This document shows, piece after piece, positions 18,078-27,557 of a stretch of 64,000 bases of DNA (the first letter of the stretch is position 1; each line of letters starts with the position of its first letter). This DNA comes from an uncultured Flavobacterium sp. GTDB lineage: Bacteria; Bacteroidota; Bacteroidia; Flavobacteriales; Flavobacteriaceae. The notes beneath the pieces were generated by a model, which had not been told where the DNA came from, did no database searches, and saw nothing but the letters and a program-made list of their open reading frames with translations. The stretch is taken from contig NZ_OX638201.1 of NCBI RefSeq assembly GCF_951805225.1, forward strand, positions 3,038,001-3,102,000, given 5' to 3'. Made by a program: the position numbers and the translations under genes.

Positions 18078-21000
18078 ATTTGTTTTTCTTTGTTTGGATT
18101 CAAATCTACAAATAAATCTTTAATTTCTTTTGTAGGATCAACCCTTCCTCTAAATTCTTTGGACTCATCTCCCCATTCTTTTAATGGTCTAACTTCAAAA
18201 TGTAAGTGTGTTTTTTCTTGTGTCAAATTTTTTGCATTTCCAGATTTACCAGTATATGCAATAATTTCTCCTGCTTTTACCCAAGATTTATCTTCAATAA
18301 ATTTGCTTTTTTCCCTTAAATGAGAATAAGCAAAATAATACAACTTAGAGTCATAATATCCTTTTAAAACAACCGTATTCCCATAACCTCCAGCTGTACT
18401 GTTAAACACAATTAAGCCATCTACACAAGCGTGAACAGGCGTTCCCACTGGCGCATATAAGTCAAGACCCTCATGTTTTCCTGAATCTCTTGTCGGAGTA
18501 TATCCAAATTTACTATCATTTAGTCTCCAAGTACTATACCATCCTCTTAACTCCATTCTATCGAGTGGGTTCCTCCAGACATTTCTACCATATTTACCAT
18601 TCTCTAAACTAATATAGTACTCATCAATCAATTCTTTTATTTGTATTCCATCTTTTGGAGTATTAACATCTAAACTAGCATTTTTATCATAATATGTTGT
18701 TCCTACTTCGTAGATTGTTTTATCTAGCCCTCTTCCGACATATGCAGGAGCAAAAACAGCCATATAGATCTCTTCCGGAATAGTTGGCAAAATTGCTACC
18801 GAATTCATATACTTCTCAACCTTAGTCAATTGATCCAATTGAGTCATATTAGCATACTTAAGTTTTAATTCATTAAGCGCATCCATTCCATCCCCATTGT
18901 ATTCTCCCATGTCAGTAAGTGCATTTAGAGTAAATTGAATCAATCCTACTGCATGTGATATTCTATTCCCCTTTTTATCATACGTAATAAATGAATCTTT
19001 AGTAAGCTGTTCTTTTGGAATTAATTTCTTACCTTCTATTTGGTGCGGAGCAAAAGTACCACCTGTTTCTCTATTCATTACTGCCATAAGTCCATTTGCC
19101 ATTTCCAATGTGTTTTTCGGCCAAAGTCTTTTACAAATTTGTACAACTTTAACTCTAAAATCTTTATTTACTTTAGCACCCCAAACCAATAGTGGATTAT
19201 TTTCATCAAATTTTTCTTTCTTACTTTCATCCTGTTTAACATTAACTACAATAGCATTCAACCCATTTTGTGAAGAAACTTTAGATTCAACACCTTCAAT
19301 TCCAATATAAAATGTATCTATCAATCCTGATAGTACGCTTATTTCCTTCCAATTTTTGTTCAATGTAAAATTAATTACAGCAACTCCTTCATTGTCTACA
19401 ATAACTTTAGTGCTCTGTTTAGGATGATGAACATCTTTGTAGATTTTCAAATTCACCGCTTTTCCAACCATATTTAAAGTCTTAACTATTCCTGTTACTT
19501 TTGCTCCATAAGGAACTTGAGTAAATGGATTTACACGATTACCGTCATACATGAAATAAGCATCTGTTATTTTCGCACTCGTCGTAACATTTAATAAAGT
19601 TTCATTATAAGCGTTGGCATTTTCCTTAAATAAATAAGGCACATTTCCGTTTTGTAATCCTTCGAGTTCAAATCTAATTTTGGCGGTTTTTCCACTTTTA
19701 AGTCCAAAATGTTTCTGCAAATTGGCATCAAATTTTAAGATTTTATTTATTTCTCCATCACTATTGGTCGTAGTATCGTTATGATAATTAACTTCTTTGC
19801 TGTCATTTAAGTAGAATTTAATTCTTACAGGTTGATTCACATATCCAGGAATACTTGCTTTGATATGATTTATCTCTCCGGCAAAACCAGATCTTTTCTT
19901 TTTGTTTCCATCATTATAAGTCCAATAAGCTTCGGTTACTTGCGGATGTCTTACGAATATTTTTTTGCTTGATGCTGATTTAGATCCTTGCTTAACATTA
20001 CTATAAGCTTCAATTGTAAAGTCACCTTCTATTTTAGGAATTGAAAAGGTAAAAGATTCTCCTTTAACCAAATATTGCTTTCCTGCATCATTATTTTCTA
20101 ATTGCAATGGCAAACGATCCGGAATGTATATTTGACCTTTTTTATCATAAACCAGCCATTTAATATTTTGTTTTTCTTGCGGTGTAGCTGGCTCAATCAT
20201 AAAGTTTTGAGCTTTAAATATGACCTTTTGATTTGATTTACTCCATAAATAAATATCCTTTTCGACCTTGTTCTCTATTATCTCGATGCTATTAATAAAG
20301 TTTTTGATTGTCTTAATACTGTATTTTTGATTCAAAGTATATTGATCTTTACTAACAACTTTAATACTGTATTCTCCAAAATTTGACATAGCAAGCTTAA
20401 CAATACCAGTTGAATCCAATTCTTGTTCGTCTGAAATTGTGGTTACTTTATCTGCGTTTACATAAGCAATCTGATAATAAAGTTTTAACGGATTTAATGT
20501 TTTTACTTCAGGATTTTTTAAGGTTACTTTAAATGATTGCTCTTCAGTAAAAGGTCTTACAAAATTGGTTTTAATAGTTGCCGGAGGTACAATTGTAATT
20601 TCCTGAGCAATTATTTCTACTTCTACAAAAGCCGCTAATTTTACATTTTTCTTATTATTACTATTTGATCCCGGATTTTTACCGTAAGCTTCCACTTTAT
20701 ATTTTCCTGGCGTATCAAAATTATAACTAAACGAAGTACCTTCGTTTATAAAAATAATTCCTTTGTCATTTTTCTTTTGGCTATTATAAACAATCCAATT
20801 GATATCTTTCTTTTTTAAATCTCCATCCTTCACAAGAGCCTCATCAAGAATAAAATCCAAGCTTTCGCCTGTGATAAATTTAATTGCATCAGTATTTTTA
20901 ATTTTAACAGCACCTTTATTTACATCACTTCCCTTAAGCTCTTTGTTATTTATTTTTTTTAAGAAAACATACACATTTTCTTCCCCAATATCGGCATAAA

Positions 21001-22042
21001 GTCTATCTGCGCTTAAATTAGGGTATATTTTTGTTTTGGTAGTTATAGTGATTGTAGCTGGAAATTTTTCAAGTCCTTCAACTTCTTTCAATAATAAAAA
21101 TAGTTCGTTGTATCGCTCAAAAAGATTGGCAACATTGATTGTCTCATCCTTTAATTGTTTTTGGATTAGTTTCCAACGTACCGAACTATCACTAGAAATT
21201 TTACCTTTGAGTATATTAGCATCAATCGATTTGATCATTTTTTCGCGAACAATATCCCAATTAAAATTTTGAACAATAACCTGATTTACTTGTTTTAATG
21301 CAGCATACATTTGTGTAAACAATATATGTTCTGGCTTACCATCAAAATCTTTTGCAGTATAGCCTTCTGTAAAAGCTTTAGAAATATTATTCCAATAATC
21401 TCTTCCAACGATATCATTTGTAAAAGTAGCCAAAGCTAATTTCTTTTTAATTTCTTCTTTAATAATTTCGATACTTGGTTCATCAATTCCAGCCTGAAGC
21501 ATTTGAGGCACTGATAAAGTTTGTTGCGCTGCCACACTTGCATAAATACTATTAGCATTATTTTCGCCTCCTTGAATCGGAGAAGTATTGTTGGCTGATT
21601 CGGCAGAACTCATTATTGGACCGCCAGTCGTATCAGCAACGCCTTCTCCGATTGAAGCGTTAGAAGTTGTTGTCTCTGCAACTGAAGAAGTATTACCAAA
21701 CAGCTTTGGTACGCCGTTGATGCCTTCTCCAGTTGAGACTATATTATTTGCGATTGTTCCCTCAGAAACCGAAGAAGTATTGCTTACCGATACTTGTTGC
21801 TTTCCGCTTTTTTCAGCGGTCGTATTTGTAGCGCCTTCTCCGATTGAGGTACTGGAATTGTTTGCAATAGTATTTAGAGATTTTTGCTCCAGCCATACTT
21901 GCTCTATATCTTTTTGCTGATTTATTTCTTTTGAAACTTTGGCTAACTCTTTTATGATAGCTTCTGTTAAGTGTTCTGAGCTTTTTATGTCAGCACTATT
22001 TTTTATTGAAAGATTGAAATTGTGAATTGCATTTTTACTCAT
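18074..22042 (-). CDS. Dual peptidoglycan hydrolase (lysozyme/transglycosylase-like plus M23 endopeptidase), probable tail-delivered effector
   Basis: A 1322-residue multidomain protein. Residues 1-40 hold a short motif (FNLSIKNS, SSEHLTEAIIKE) shared with the 64-residue protein at 37425. A Ser/Thr/Gly-rich linker with repeated (I/T)GEG and NTSSV units follows (about 60-170), then a helical domain and several Ig-like beta-sandwich modules. A lysozyme/transglycosylase-like domain carries MNRETGG with candidate catalytic E992 and AVGLIQFT. The C-terminal M23 domain has HEGLD (H1190, D1194) and HLHFEVR (H1279, H1281), a complete LytM zinc site. No signal peptide, so it must be delivered by another machine. 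I use the ATG at 22042, not 22090, because the promoter -7 box (22063-22073) lies inside the longer frame. It is under the same tandem-repeat promoter as the tail genes. Confidence 0.85.
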   Translation of the reverse strand: MSKNAIHNFNLSIKNSADIKSSEHLTEAIIKELAKVSKEINQQKDIEQVWLEQKSLNTIANNSSTSIGEGATNTTAEKSGKQQVSVSNTSSVSEGTIANNIVSTGEGINGVPKLFGNTSSVAETTTSNASIGEGVADTTGGPIMSSAESANNTSPIQGGENNANSIYASVAAQQTLSVPQMLQAGIDEPSIEIIKEEIKKKLALATFTNDIVGRDYWNNISKAFTEGYTAKDFDGKPEHILFTQMYAALKQVNQVIVQNFNWDIVREKMIKSIDANILKGKISSDSSVRWKLIQKQLKDETINVANLFERYNELFLLLKEVEGLEKFPATITITTKTKIYPNLSADRLYADIGEENVYVFLKKINNKELKGSDVNKGAVKIKNTDAIKFITGESLDFILDEALVKDGDLKKKDINWIVYNSQKKNDKGIIFINEGTSFSYNFDTPGKYKVEAYGKNPGSNSNNKKNVKLAAFVEVEIIAQEITIVPPATIKTNFVRPFTEEQSFKVTLKNPEVKTLNPLKLYYQIAYVNADKVTTISDEQELDSTGIVKLAMSNFGEYSIKVVSKDQYTLNQKYSIKTIKNFINSIEIIENKVEKDIYLWSKSNQKVIFKAQNFMIEPATPQEKQNIKWLVYDKKGQIYIPDRLPLQLENNDAGKQYLVKGESFTFSIPKIEGDFTIEAYSNVKQGSKSASSKKIFVRHPQVTEAYWTYNDGNKKKRSGFAGEINHIKASIPGYVNQPVRIKFYLNDSKEVNYHNDTTTNSDGEINKILKFDANLQKHFGLKSGKTAKIRFELEGLQNGNVPYLFKENANAYNETLLNVTTSAKITDAYFMYDGNRVNPFTQVPYGAKVTGIVKTLNMVGKAVNLKIYKDVHHPKQSTKVIVDNEGVAVINFTLNKNWKEISVLSGLIDTFYIGIEGVESKVSSQNGLNAIVVNVKQDESKKEKFDENNPLLVWGAKVNKDFRVKVVQICKRLWPKNTLEMANGLMAVMNRETGGTFAPHQIEGKKLIPKEQLTKDSFITYDKKGNRISHAVGLIQFTLNALTDMGEYNGDGMDALNELKLKYANMTQLDQLTKVEKYMNSVAILPTIPEEIYMAVFAPAYVGRGLDKTIYEVGTTYYDKNASLDVNTPKDGIQIKELIDEYYISLENGKYGRNVWRNPLDRMELRGWYSTWRLNDSKFGYTPTRDSGKHEGLDLYAPVGTPVHACVDGLIVFNSTAGGYGNTVVLKGYYDSKLYYFAYSHLREKSKFIEDKSWVKAGEIIAYTGKSGNAKNLTQEKTHLHFEVRPLKEWGDESKEFRGRVDPTKEIKDLFVDLNPNKEKQI

Positions 22043-22062
22043 CGCTATAGTATTTTTTCTGG

Positions 22063-22130
22063 ATGTAAAAGTACTATTGATATGTGTCATTTTGAAATTT
22101 TAAACCACTTGTATTCAGTAGTTTCAGTAA
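22063..22130 (-). promoter_or_regulatory. Tandem-9-mer promoter of the dual hydrolase gene
   Basis: Read on the minus strand, TTACTGAAACTACTGAAT starts at 22130 and TACTTTTACAT starts at 22073, exactly 57 bp downstream. This is the same spacing as in the plus-strand copies. It places the transcription start below the ATG at 22090 and so fixes the gene start at 22042. Confidence 0.82.
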
Positions 22131-22139
22131 GTTTATATT

Positions 22140-22208
22140 CTACTGAAACTACTGAAAACAGTGGGCTTTTTCCTCTTCATTTTGTATTCTTCTGACTTAC
22201 TTTTACAC
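22140..22208 (+). promoter_or_regulatory. Tandem-9-mer promoter of the tail-fibre array
   Basis: CTACTGAAACTACTGAAA at 22140-22157 and TACTTTTACAC at 22198-22208, 58 bp start to start. It is back to back with the minus-strand copy; only 9 bp separate the two repeats, so one activator could fire both directions. A leader of about 300 nt follows before the first fibre gene. Confidence 0.85.
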
Positions 22209-22327
22209 CCTCAAATATCAAATAGAGGCATCTGTTTTTAGGCAATAATAACTTGCTGATTCTCCTCTGATTTCTCAAAAAACAATCACAACATTTTGTA
22301 TTAATCATTTAAAAAACAATAACCATT

Positions 22328-22408
22328 ATGGATTATCTATTAGCAATTGGCATGATTAAAATGCCCAAGATACCTGACAAGAATAATTTCATTTTTTTTA
22401 AAATCTAG
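22328..22408 (+). CDS. Possible 26-residue leader peptide
   Basis: A short frame (starts MDYLLAIGMIKMP) inside the ~300-nt leader of the fibre operon. The start context ATGGATTAT is the same as that of the 64-residue gene that opens the baseplate operon, but the sequences then differ. Nothing else supports translation. Confidence 0.18.
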   Translation: MDYLLAIGMIKMPKIPDKNNFIFFKI

Positions 22409-22470
22409 CTTTTAAAGAAAATATTCCAACTCTATAAAACCCAAAAAGTGTCCATTTTAAGGACCATCAC

Positions 22471-23236
22471 AAAAAATCAACTTTATCAATAATTAAAAAA
22501 GAAATAAAATATGGCTTTACAAACATTAGAAACTATAAAAAGCTGGTTTAAAACTGGTTTAAAACCTACTCAAACTCAATTCTGGGACACATGGGATAGT
22601 TTTCGCCATAAAAGTGAAAAAATTCCAGTAGCTGAAATTGACGGGATTGATGAATTACTCCAAAATAAAACGGAAAAGGAAGTATTTGAAAATCACTTAA
22701 CAGATCCAAATGCGCATGCGGAATCATTTGACGAAAAACTTGACAAAGGAGGTTTTATAGGTACAGCAAAAAACATTGATGATCGATTGTCAGCAATAGA
22801 AAATACAGATCGGGTTTTGAAATTTGGCACAATTGCTTTAGCAGGACTTGATGTAACGATCGCTGCAAATGCTTTTGCATGGGTTTTGAATAAAATTTCT
22901 TATTTAAATCCTGATACTTACTCAGAAACTATCATTGCAGCAGCAACAGGAATGTATCGTAATGATATTGTAGTGGGTAACGAAAACGGTACTTATGAAA
23001 TAATAAAAGGTTCCGAGGGAGCAACCGGAGCGGCAGCTGTCGAACCATCTGTGCCAGCAAGAACTATTAAATTAGGTTTCATATCTGTTTTTGGAGCCTC
23101 TGTTATTGATTCAGGAAGTACTCCATCTATTGAAAAACCAACAATTGTCGACAATGACAGGTTGATAATTAATGATAGTGACGATTCATTTTCTAAAAAA
23201 GGGATTAAGTTTTTGAATTTAAAAAATGCTCTGACT
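22471..23236 (+). repeat. Long direct repeat, copy 1 (5' part of fibre gene 1)
   Basis: The block from the leader sequence AAAAATCAACTTTATCAATA through the first ~240 codons of this gene is nearly identical to 24900-25663 in front of and within the second fibre gene. Differences are scattered single bases. The similarity stops abruptly after KKGIKFLNLKNAL, where the C-terminal modules diverge. Confidence 0.85.
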
Positions 23237-24733
23237 CTATTTTTTGAAGCACTTTTTTTAACCCAAACAACGAATCAAAATATCTCGGGAATTAAAACTT
23301 TTCTAGCAGGAAAATTTGGTTTGAGAAATGTCGCGAATACGTTCACTTCGTTTTTTACAAATTCTAATACTGCATCAAGAACTTATACGCTTCAAAATAG
23401 AGATGGGATTTTACTTGATAATACGGATCTATCGACAATAAATACAGCATTAGCAACAAAGCAATCTGTGTTTTCTGGTGTTTCAAATTATATTACAAAA
23501 TCAATTAATGCTACAACTTTAGGGTTAAGCAGGCTTTTGGACACTGGAACTTATTTTGGAATTGGAACAATAAATAATCCATTAAAAGACATTACGCTTG
23601 GTAATCAAGTTGCCAGAGAAATAGGAATAGAAGATTCTGATAGTTTGAATGCTGGACGAGATCTAACGTTAACAGCAGGCAGGGCAATTAATTTTCTTAT
23701 TTCTTTTATACTACAGCCTCTTTTACAAACTCCTAGGAACTACACTTCTATGTGGACTGATTCCTCAAATAACGTATATGCAGGTTCTTATAATGGTAGT
23801 CAGGTTTATAAACAAACTAATTCGACAGGGCCATTTATACAAGTACCCGGAACTCCTGCTGGTGCTGGTGTTGCAGGTTGTATTGCCCCTAATGGAGATT
23901 TTTATCTAGCATCTTATAATGGTGGTATATATAAACAAACTGGTGGAATTGGCGCTTGGACTTTAGTAGATAGTACTCCTAGAATATACAGATCAATGTG
24001 TGTTACTCCAAACGGGGATATTTTTGCTAGTATAGGAAATTCCAACTTTTATAATGGAACTGCTGTAGGTGATATTTATAAACAAACTGGTGGAACTGGT
24101 CCTTTTGTAGCAATGGGATTTCCTACCCAACCTTATACTTTATGCTCAATGCCTAACGGAGACGTATACGTAGCTGTTAATGGTGGTTCAATTTATAAAA
24201 TTTTAGCAGGAACTACAACTCTTACTGATACTCTACAAACTAATAGAGCATGGTATGGATTAGCAACAACACCTAGTGGCAGCGATGTATATGCTTGTGT
24301 GTATAACGGTGATATTTACAAACAAACAGGAGGAACTGGAAATTTTGTAGCCACTGGACAATCTACGAGAGGATATCATTCATTAGCTATAAGTTCGTCA
24401 TTGAATATCTATGCTTGCGTAATTAGTGGGGATATCTATTATGTGAATATTAATTCATTAGGAACATCAAATCTTAATGGAGGAACATTGTTAAATAAAG
24501 CTGGTACGGGAAAAGGAACTGGGCAATCCCGTTATCAAATTTGGACAGGACAAAAAACAGTTTCTGGCACAGATATGCAAATTCTAACTAAAAGAATCGA
24601 AATTGATGAAAGTGGCAATTACACTAGAATTGGCACACCAGTTTATCCTGATAATACTGCTGCTTTAGCCGGAGGTTTAAAAGTAGGAATGGAATATAGA
24701 ACCAGCACAGGAGTAAAAATGGAAGTATATTAA
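22511..24733 (+). CDS. Tail fibre / receptor-binding protein 1 (beta-propeller-like C-terminus)
   Basis: A 740-residue protein. The N-terminal adaptor (residues 5-40, SWFKTGLKPTQTQFWDTW and SFRHK) is common to all six fibre genes here and presumably docks on the baseplate. Residues 1-240 are almost identical to the next gene. From about 410 to 650 there are at least six repeats of roughly 40 residues around GDIYKQTGGTGPF with NVYAxxYNG strands, a beta-propeller-like receptor-binding region. A short C-terminal cap (about 660-740) begins near LTKRIEIDESGNYTRIG. First gene after the shared late-type promoter. The host receptor cannot be predicted; a propeller might bind surface polysaccharide or protein. 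Confidence 0.8.
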   Translation: MALQTLETIKSWFKTGLKPTQTQFWDTWDSFRHKSEKIPVAEIDGIDELLQNKTEKEVFENHLTDPNAHAESFDEKLDKGGFIGTAKNIDDRLSAIENTDRVLKFGTIALAGLDVTIAANAFAWVLNKISYLNPDTYSETIIAAATGMYRNDIVVGNENGTYEIIKGSEGATGAAAVEPSVPARTIKLGFISVFGASVIDSGSTPSIEKPTIVDNDRLIINDSDDSFSKKGIKFLNLKNALTLFFEALFLTQTTNQNISGIKTFLAGKFGLRNVANTFTSFFTNSNTASRTYTLQNRDGILLDNTDLSTINTALATKQSVFSGVSNYITKSINATTLGLSRLLDTGTYFGIGTINNPLKDITLGNQVAREIGIEDSDSLNAGRDLTLTAGRAINFLISFILQPLLQTPRNYTSMWTDSSNNVYAGSYNGSQVYKQTNSTGPFIQVPGTPAGAGVAGCIAPNGDFYLASYNGGIYKQTGGIGAWTLVDSTPRIYRSMCVTPNGDIFASIGNSNFYNGTAVGDIYKQTGGTGPFVAMGFPTQPYTLCSMPNGDVYVAVNGGSIYKILAGTTTLTDTLQTNRAWYGLATTPSGSDVYACVYNGDIYKQTGGTGNFVATGQSTRGYHSLAISSSLNIYACVISGDIYYVNINSLGTSNLNGGTLLNKAGTGKGTGQSRYQIWTGQKTVSGTDMQILTKRIEIDESGNYTRIGTPVYPDNTAALAGGLKVGMEYRTSTGVKMEVY

Positions 24734-24899
24734 GTTATACAAATCATTAAGATACAAATCAATAACCTTATCAATTAAAATGATCAAGTTGAAAAACGGA
24801 TGCAAAGAACTTTTATATCCTTCCGGCAAAATAAAACAACAAATACTACTACTTAAGAATCTATCTGAAACACATAATACATCATAGATTCAATACCAA

Positions 24900-25663
24900 A
24901 AAAAATCAATTTTATCAATAATTTAAAAAGAGAAAAAATATGGCTTTACAAGCATTAGAAACTATAAAAAGCTGGTTTAAAACTGGTTTAAAACCTACTC
25001 AATCTCAATTCTGGGACACATGGGATAGTTTTCGCCATAAAAATGAAAAAATTCCAGTAGCTGAAATTAACGGAATTGATGAATTGCTCCAAAATAAAAC
25101 GGAAAATGAAGTATTTGAAAATCACTTAACAGATCCAAATGCGCATGCTGAATCTTTTGACGAAAAACTTGACAAAGGAGGTTTTATAGGTACGGCAAAA
25201 AACATTGATGATCGATTGTCAGCAATAGAAAATCCAGATCGGGTTTTGAAATTTGGCACAATTGCTTTAGCAGGACTTGATGTAACGATCGCTGCAAATG
25301 CTTTTGCATGGGTTTTGAATAAAATTTCTTATTTAAATCCTGATACTTATTCAAAAACTATCATTGCAGCAGCAACAGGAATGTATCGTAATGATATTGT
25401 AGTAGGTAACGAAGCTGGTACTTATGAAATAATAAAAGGTTCTGAGGGAGCAACCGGAGCTGCAGCTATCGAACCATCTGTGCCAACTGGAACTATTAAA
25501 TTAGGTTTCATTTCTGTTTTTGGAGCCACTGTTATTGATTCAGGAAGTACTCCATCTATTGAAAAACCAACAATTATCGACAATGACAGGTTAATAATTA
25601 ATGATAGTGACGATTCATTTTCTAAAAAAGGAATTAAGTTTTTGAATTTAAAAAATGCTCTAA
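24900..25663 (+). repeat. Long direct repeat, copy 2 (5' part of fibre gene 2)
   Basis: Partner of 22471-23236: leader plus the first ~240 codons. The two copies, in the same direction about 2.4 kb apart, could recombine to delete or swap fibre C-termini. Confidence 0.85.
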
Positions 25664-27351
25664 ATAAAGTTTACAAATCTTGGTTTTTAAGTATTGATAT
25701 TATAACCGGAATAGCATACACGTTTTTAATTGATGATTACAAAAAAAGCAAGCTTTTCACAAACGCCAATCCTGTAACTTTAACAATTCCAACAGATGCA
25801 ATTGTCGCTATCCCTATTGGTGCAAAGATCCAATATACACAACAAGGTAACGGTGCTGTTACGGTTGGTGGTGCAGGTGTTGCTATTCTAACCAATTTAT
25901 CTCTAACATCCGTTCAGGGTGAAACTAGAATTTTAACAAAAATTGGCACAGACACTTGGACTTTAGAAGGCTCTAATACGATTTCTGTCAAAGACAGTAA
26001 TTCTATTGAGCAATTCAAAATAACAACTGATGTAAGATTTAAAGGAGTAAAATTTAACTCGGCAACAAAAGAAATAGCAGTATCACCAATTACAATAAAT
26101 ACCGCATATGTACATTCAGTAAATGGTAATGATTCTACCGCTGAATTCCAAAACGCAGATAAACCATACAAAACTATCGATGCTGTATTTGCACAATGGA
26201 CTGGCGAAAATCCCAACGTATTCGTCCGAGTAGTTATTTTAAATTCAGCAACATATCAAATCAATGCAGCATGGCCATTAGTTCACTTTGAAATATATTC
26301 CGACTTTCCTTGCGTGTTAGATTTTACAAATAACGCAAATGGTTACTTATTTTCAATTTACAATGGTATAACTAATTTTTATTATTCATTCAATTTAAAA
26401 AGGGGCAAAATTTATAACAATAGAGGCACAGCTGGCGTATGTATAGGTACAACTGATGGCTATTGTGATGTACAGGTAAATGAGATCTATTGGAATGCTA
26501 CAACTACAATATTCTACAACACAGCTTTAACATTAACTTACTTAAACATATTAAGCACAAAAGCGCACATTAATAATAGTATAGGCAGTCTTATAGGTAA
26601 TATCAATTTATCTACTTTCACCATATTATCCGGCGCAACGAATGCTAGCTTTTTTGGAAACATAATAACAGTAAAACAACTGATTTTAAATTCAAATGTT
26701 ACTTTTTTTAGTGATGGTGAAATTTGGAATATAGGAAATGTAACTGGTACGTTGTTTTTTCAATATACTCATGGCCGTACCTTCACTTTAAATTTTTTAA
26801 ATTCTACAATTTCCGGAGGATTCATTTTTGCTCAAAATCAAGGAAATATAACATTCTCAGGGATAATTAAAAGCCTTGGTAACTGGGGAGGTACAATACT
26901 TGCCCATTCTTCAAGAATACCAGTTATAAACCTGATAAACCTAACTATTCTTTCAATGTCTGGAACAATAACATTATTGTCAGATTATGGAACCGTGAAT
27001 ATAATTAATTCATATATAAAGCTCTCTGGGCTTTTAATAGCATGGAATGATTTAGGTCTCAATAGTAACATATTCATAGATAAATCTACAGTTTATCAAA
27101 GCACTACAATTAGTCCTATTATATCAATTAATAATACAAACGGTATTGTGACTGTAGGTTCTCTTGATTCAAATGCTACATCAATTACAAATCAATCAAC
27201 TCAAGTAGTAAAAAAAATACACAAAACTTACAATAAACTTACCATGATGTCGCAGTATAATAATGATGCTGAAGCCACAATTGGAGGTGTATCAGTGGGG
27301 GAAAACTACATAGAAACAACAACTGGTTATGTGAAAACACGGTTAATCTAA
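24940..27351 (+). CDS. Tail fibre / receptor-binding protein 2 (beta-helix-like C-terminus)
   Basis: An 803-residue protein with the same first ~240 residues as fibre 1. A small beta module common in phage fibres follows (residues about 250-330, AIPIGAKIQYTQQGNGAVTVGG). After VNGNDSTA (about 397) comes a long stretch of short repeating beta strands ending about residue 760, the pattern of a right-handed parallel beta-helix of the pectate-lyase/tailspike type. Such helices often bind or cleave surface polysaccharide, but I cannot point to catalytic residues. Co-directional with fibre 1, spacing 206 bp, with the same leader sequence TTTTATCAATAATTTAAA. Confidence 0.8.
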   Translation: MALQALETIKSWFKTGLKPTQSQFWDTWDSFRHKNEKIPVAEINGIDELLQNKTENEVFENHLTDPNAHAESFDEKLDKGGFIGTAKNIDDRLSAIENPDRVLKFGTIALAGLDVTIAANAFAWVLNKISYLNPDTYSKTIIAAATGMYRNDIVVGNEAGTYEIIKGSEGATGAAAIEPSVPTGTIKLGFISVFGATVIDSGSTPSIEKPTIIDNDRLIINDSDDSFSKKGIKFLNLKNALNKVYKSWFLSIDIITGIAYTFLIDDYKKSKLFTNANPVTLTIPTDAIVAIPIGAKIQYTQQGNGAVTVGGAGVAILTNLSLTSVQGETRILTKIGTDTWTLEGSNTISVKDSNSIEQFKITTDVRFKGVKFNSATKEIAVSPITINTAYVHSVNGNDSTAEFQNADKPYKTIDAVFAQWTGENPNVFVRVVILNSATYQINAAWPLVHFEIYSDFPCVLDFTNNANGYLFSIYNGITNFYYSFNLKRGKIYNNRGTAGVCIGTTDGYCDVQVNEIYWNATTTIFYNTALTLTYLNILSTKAHINNSIGSLIGNINLSTFTILSGATNASFFGNIITVKQLILNSNVTFFSDGEIWNIGNVTGTLFFQYTHGRTFTLNFLNSTISGGFIFAQNQGNITFSGIIKSLGNWGGTILAHSSRIPVINLINLTILSMSGTITLLSDYGTVNIINSYIKLSGLLIAWNDLGLNSNIFIDKSTVYQSTTISPIISINNTNGIVTVGSLDSNATSITNQSTQVVKKIHKTYNKLTMMSQYNNDAEATIGGVSVGENYIETTTGYVKTRLI

Positions 27352-27557
27352 AAAATAAAATGAAACTAAACACATCCTCTATACTTTCTTAATCCAACAG
27401 GATAAAGCTGTGACAATAAATCCATAGAAGGTATTCCTTTTAAGCTCAATACAACCTTACTTAAAAATCAACCTTGAAACGCATCCATTATAGATTCAAT
27501 ACTAACAAAAAATCAACTTTATCAATAATTTAATTACACAATTTAAAAGCAAAAAAT

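Noticed and set aside
21588..21920. 110-codon plus-strand frame inside the dual hydrolase gene
   Set aside because: It mirrors the Ser/Thr/Gly linker repeats on the other strand; composition is an antisense artefact.
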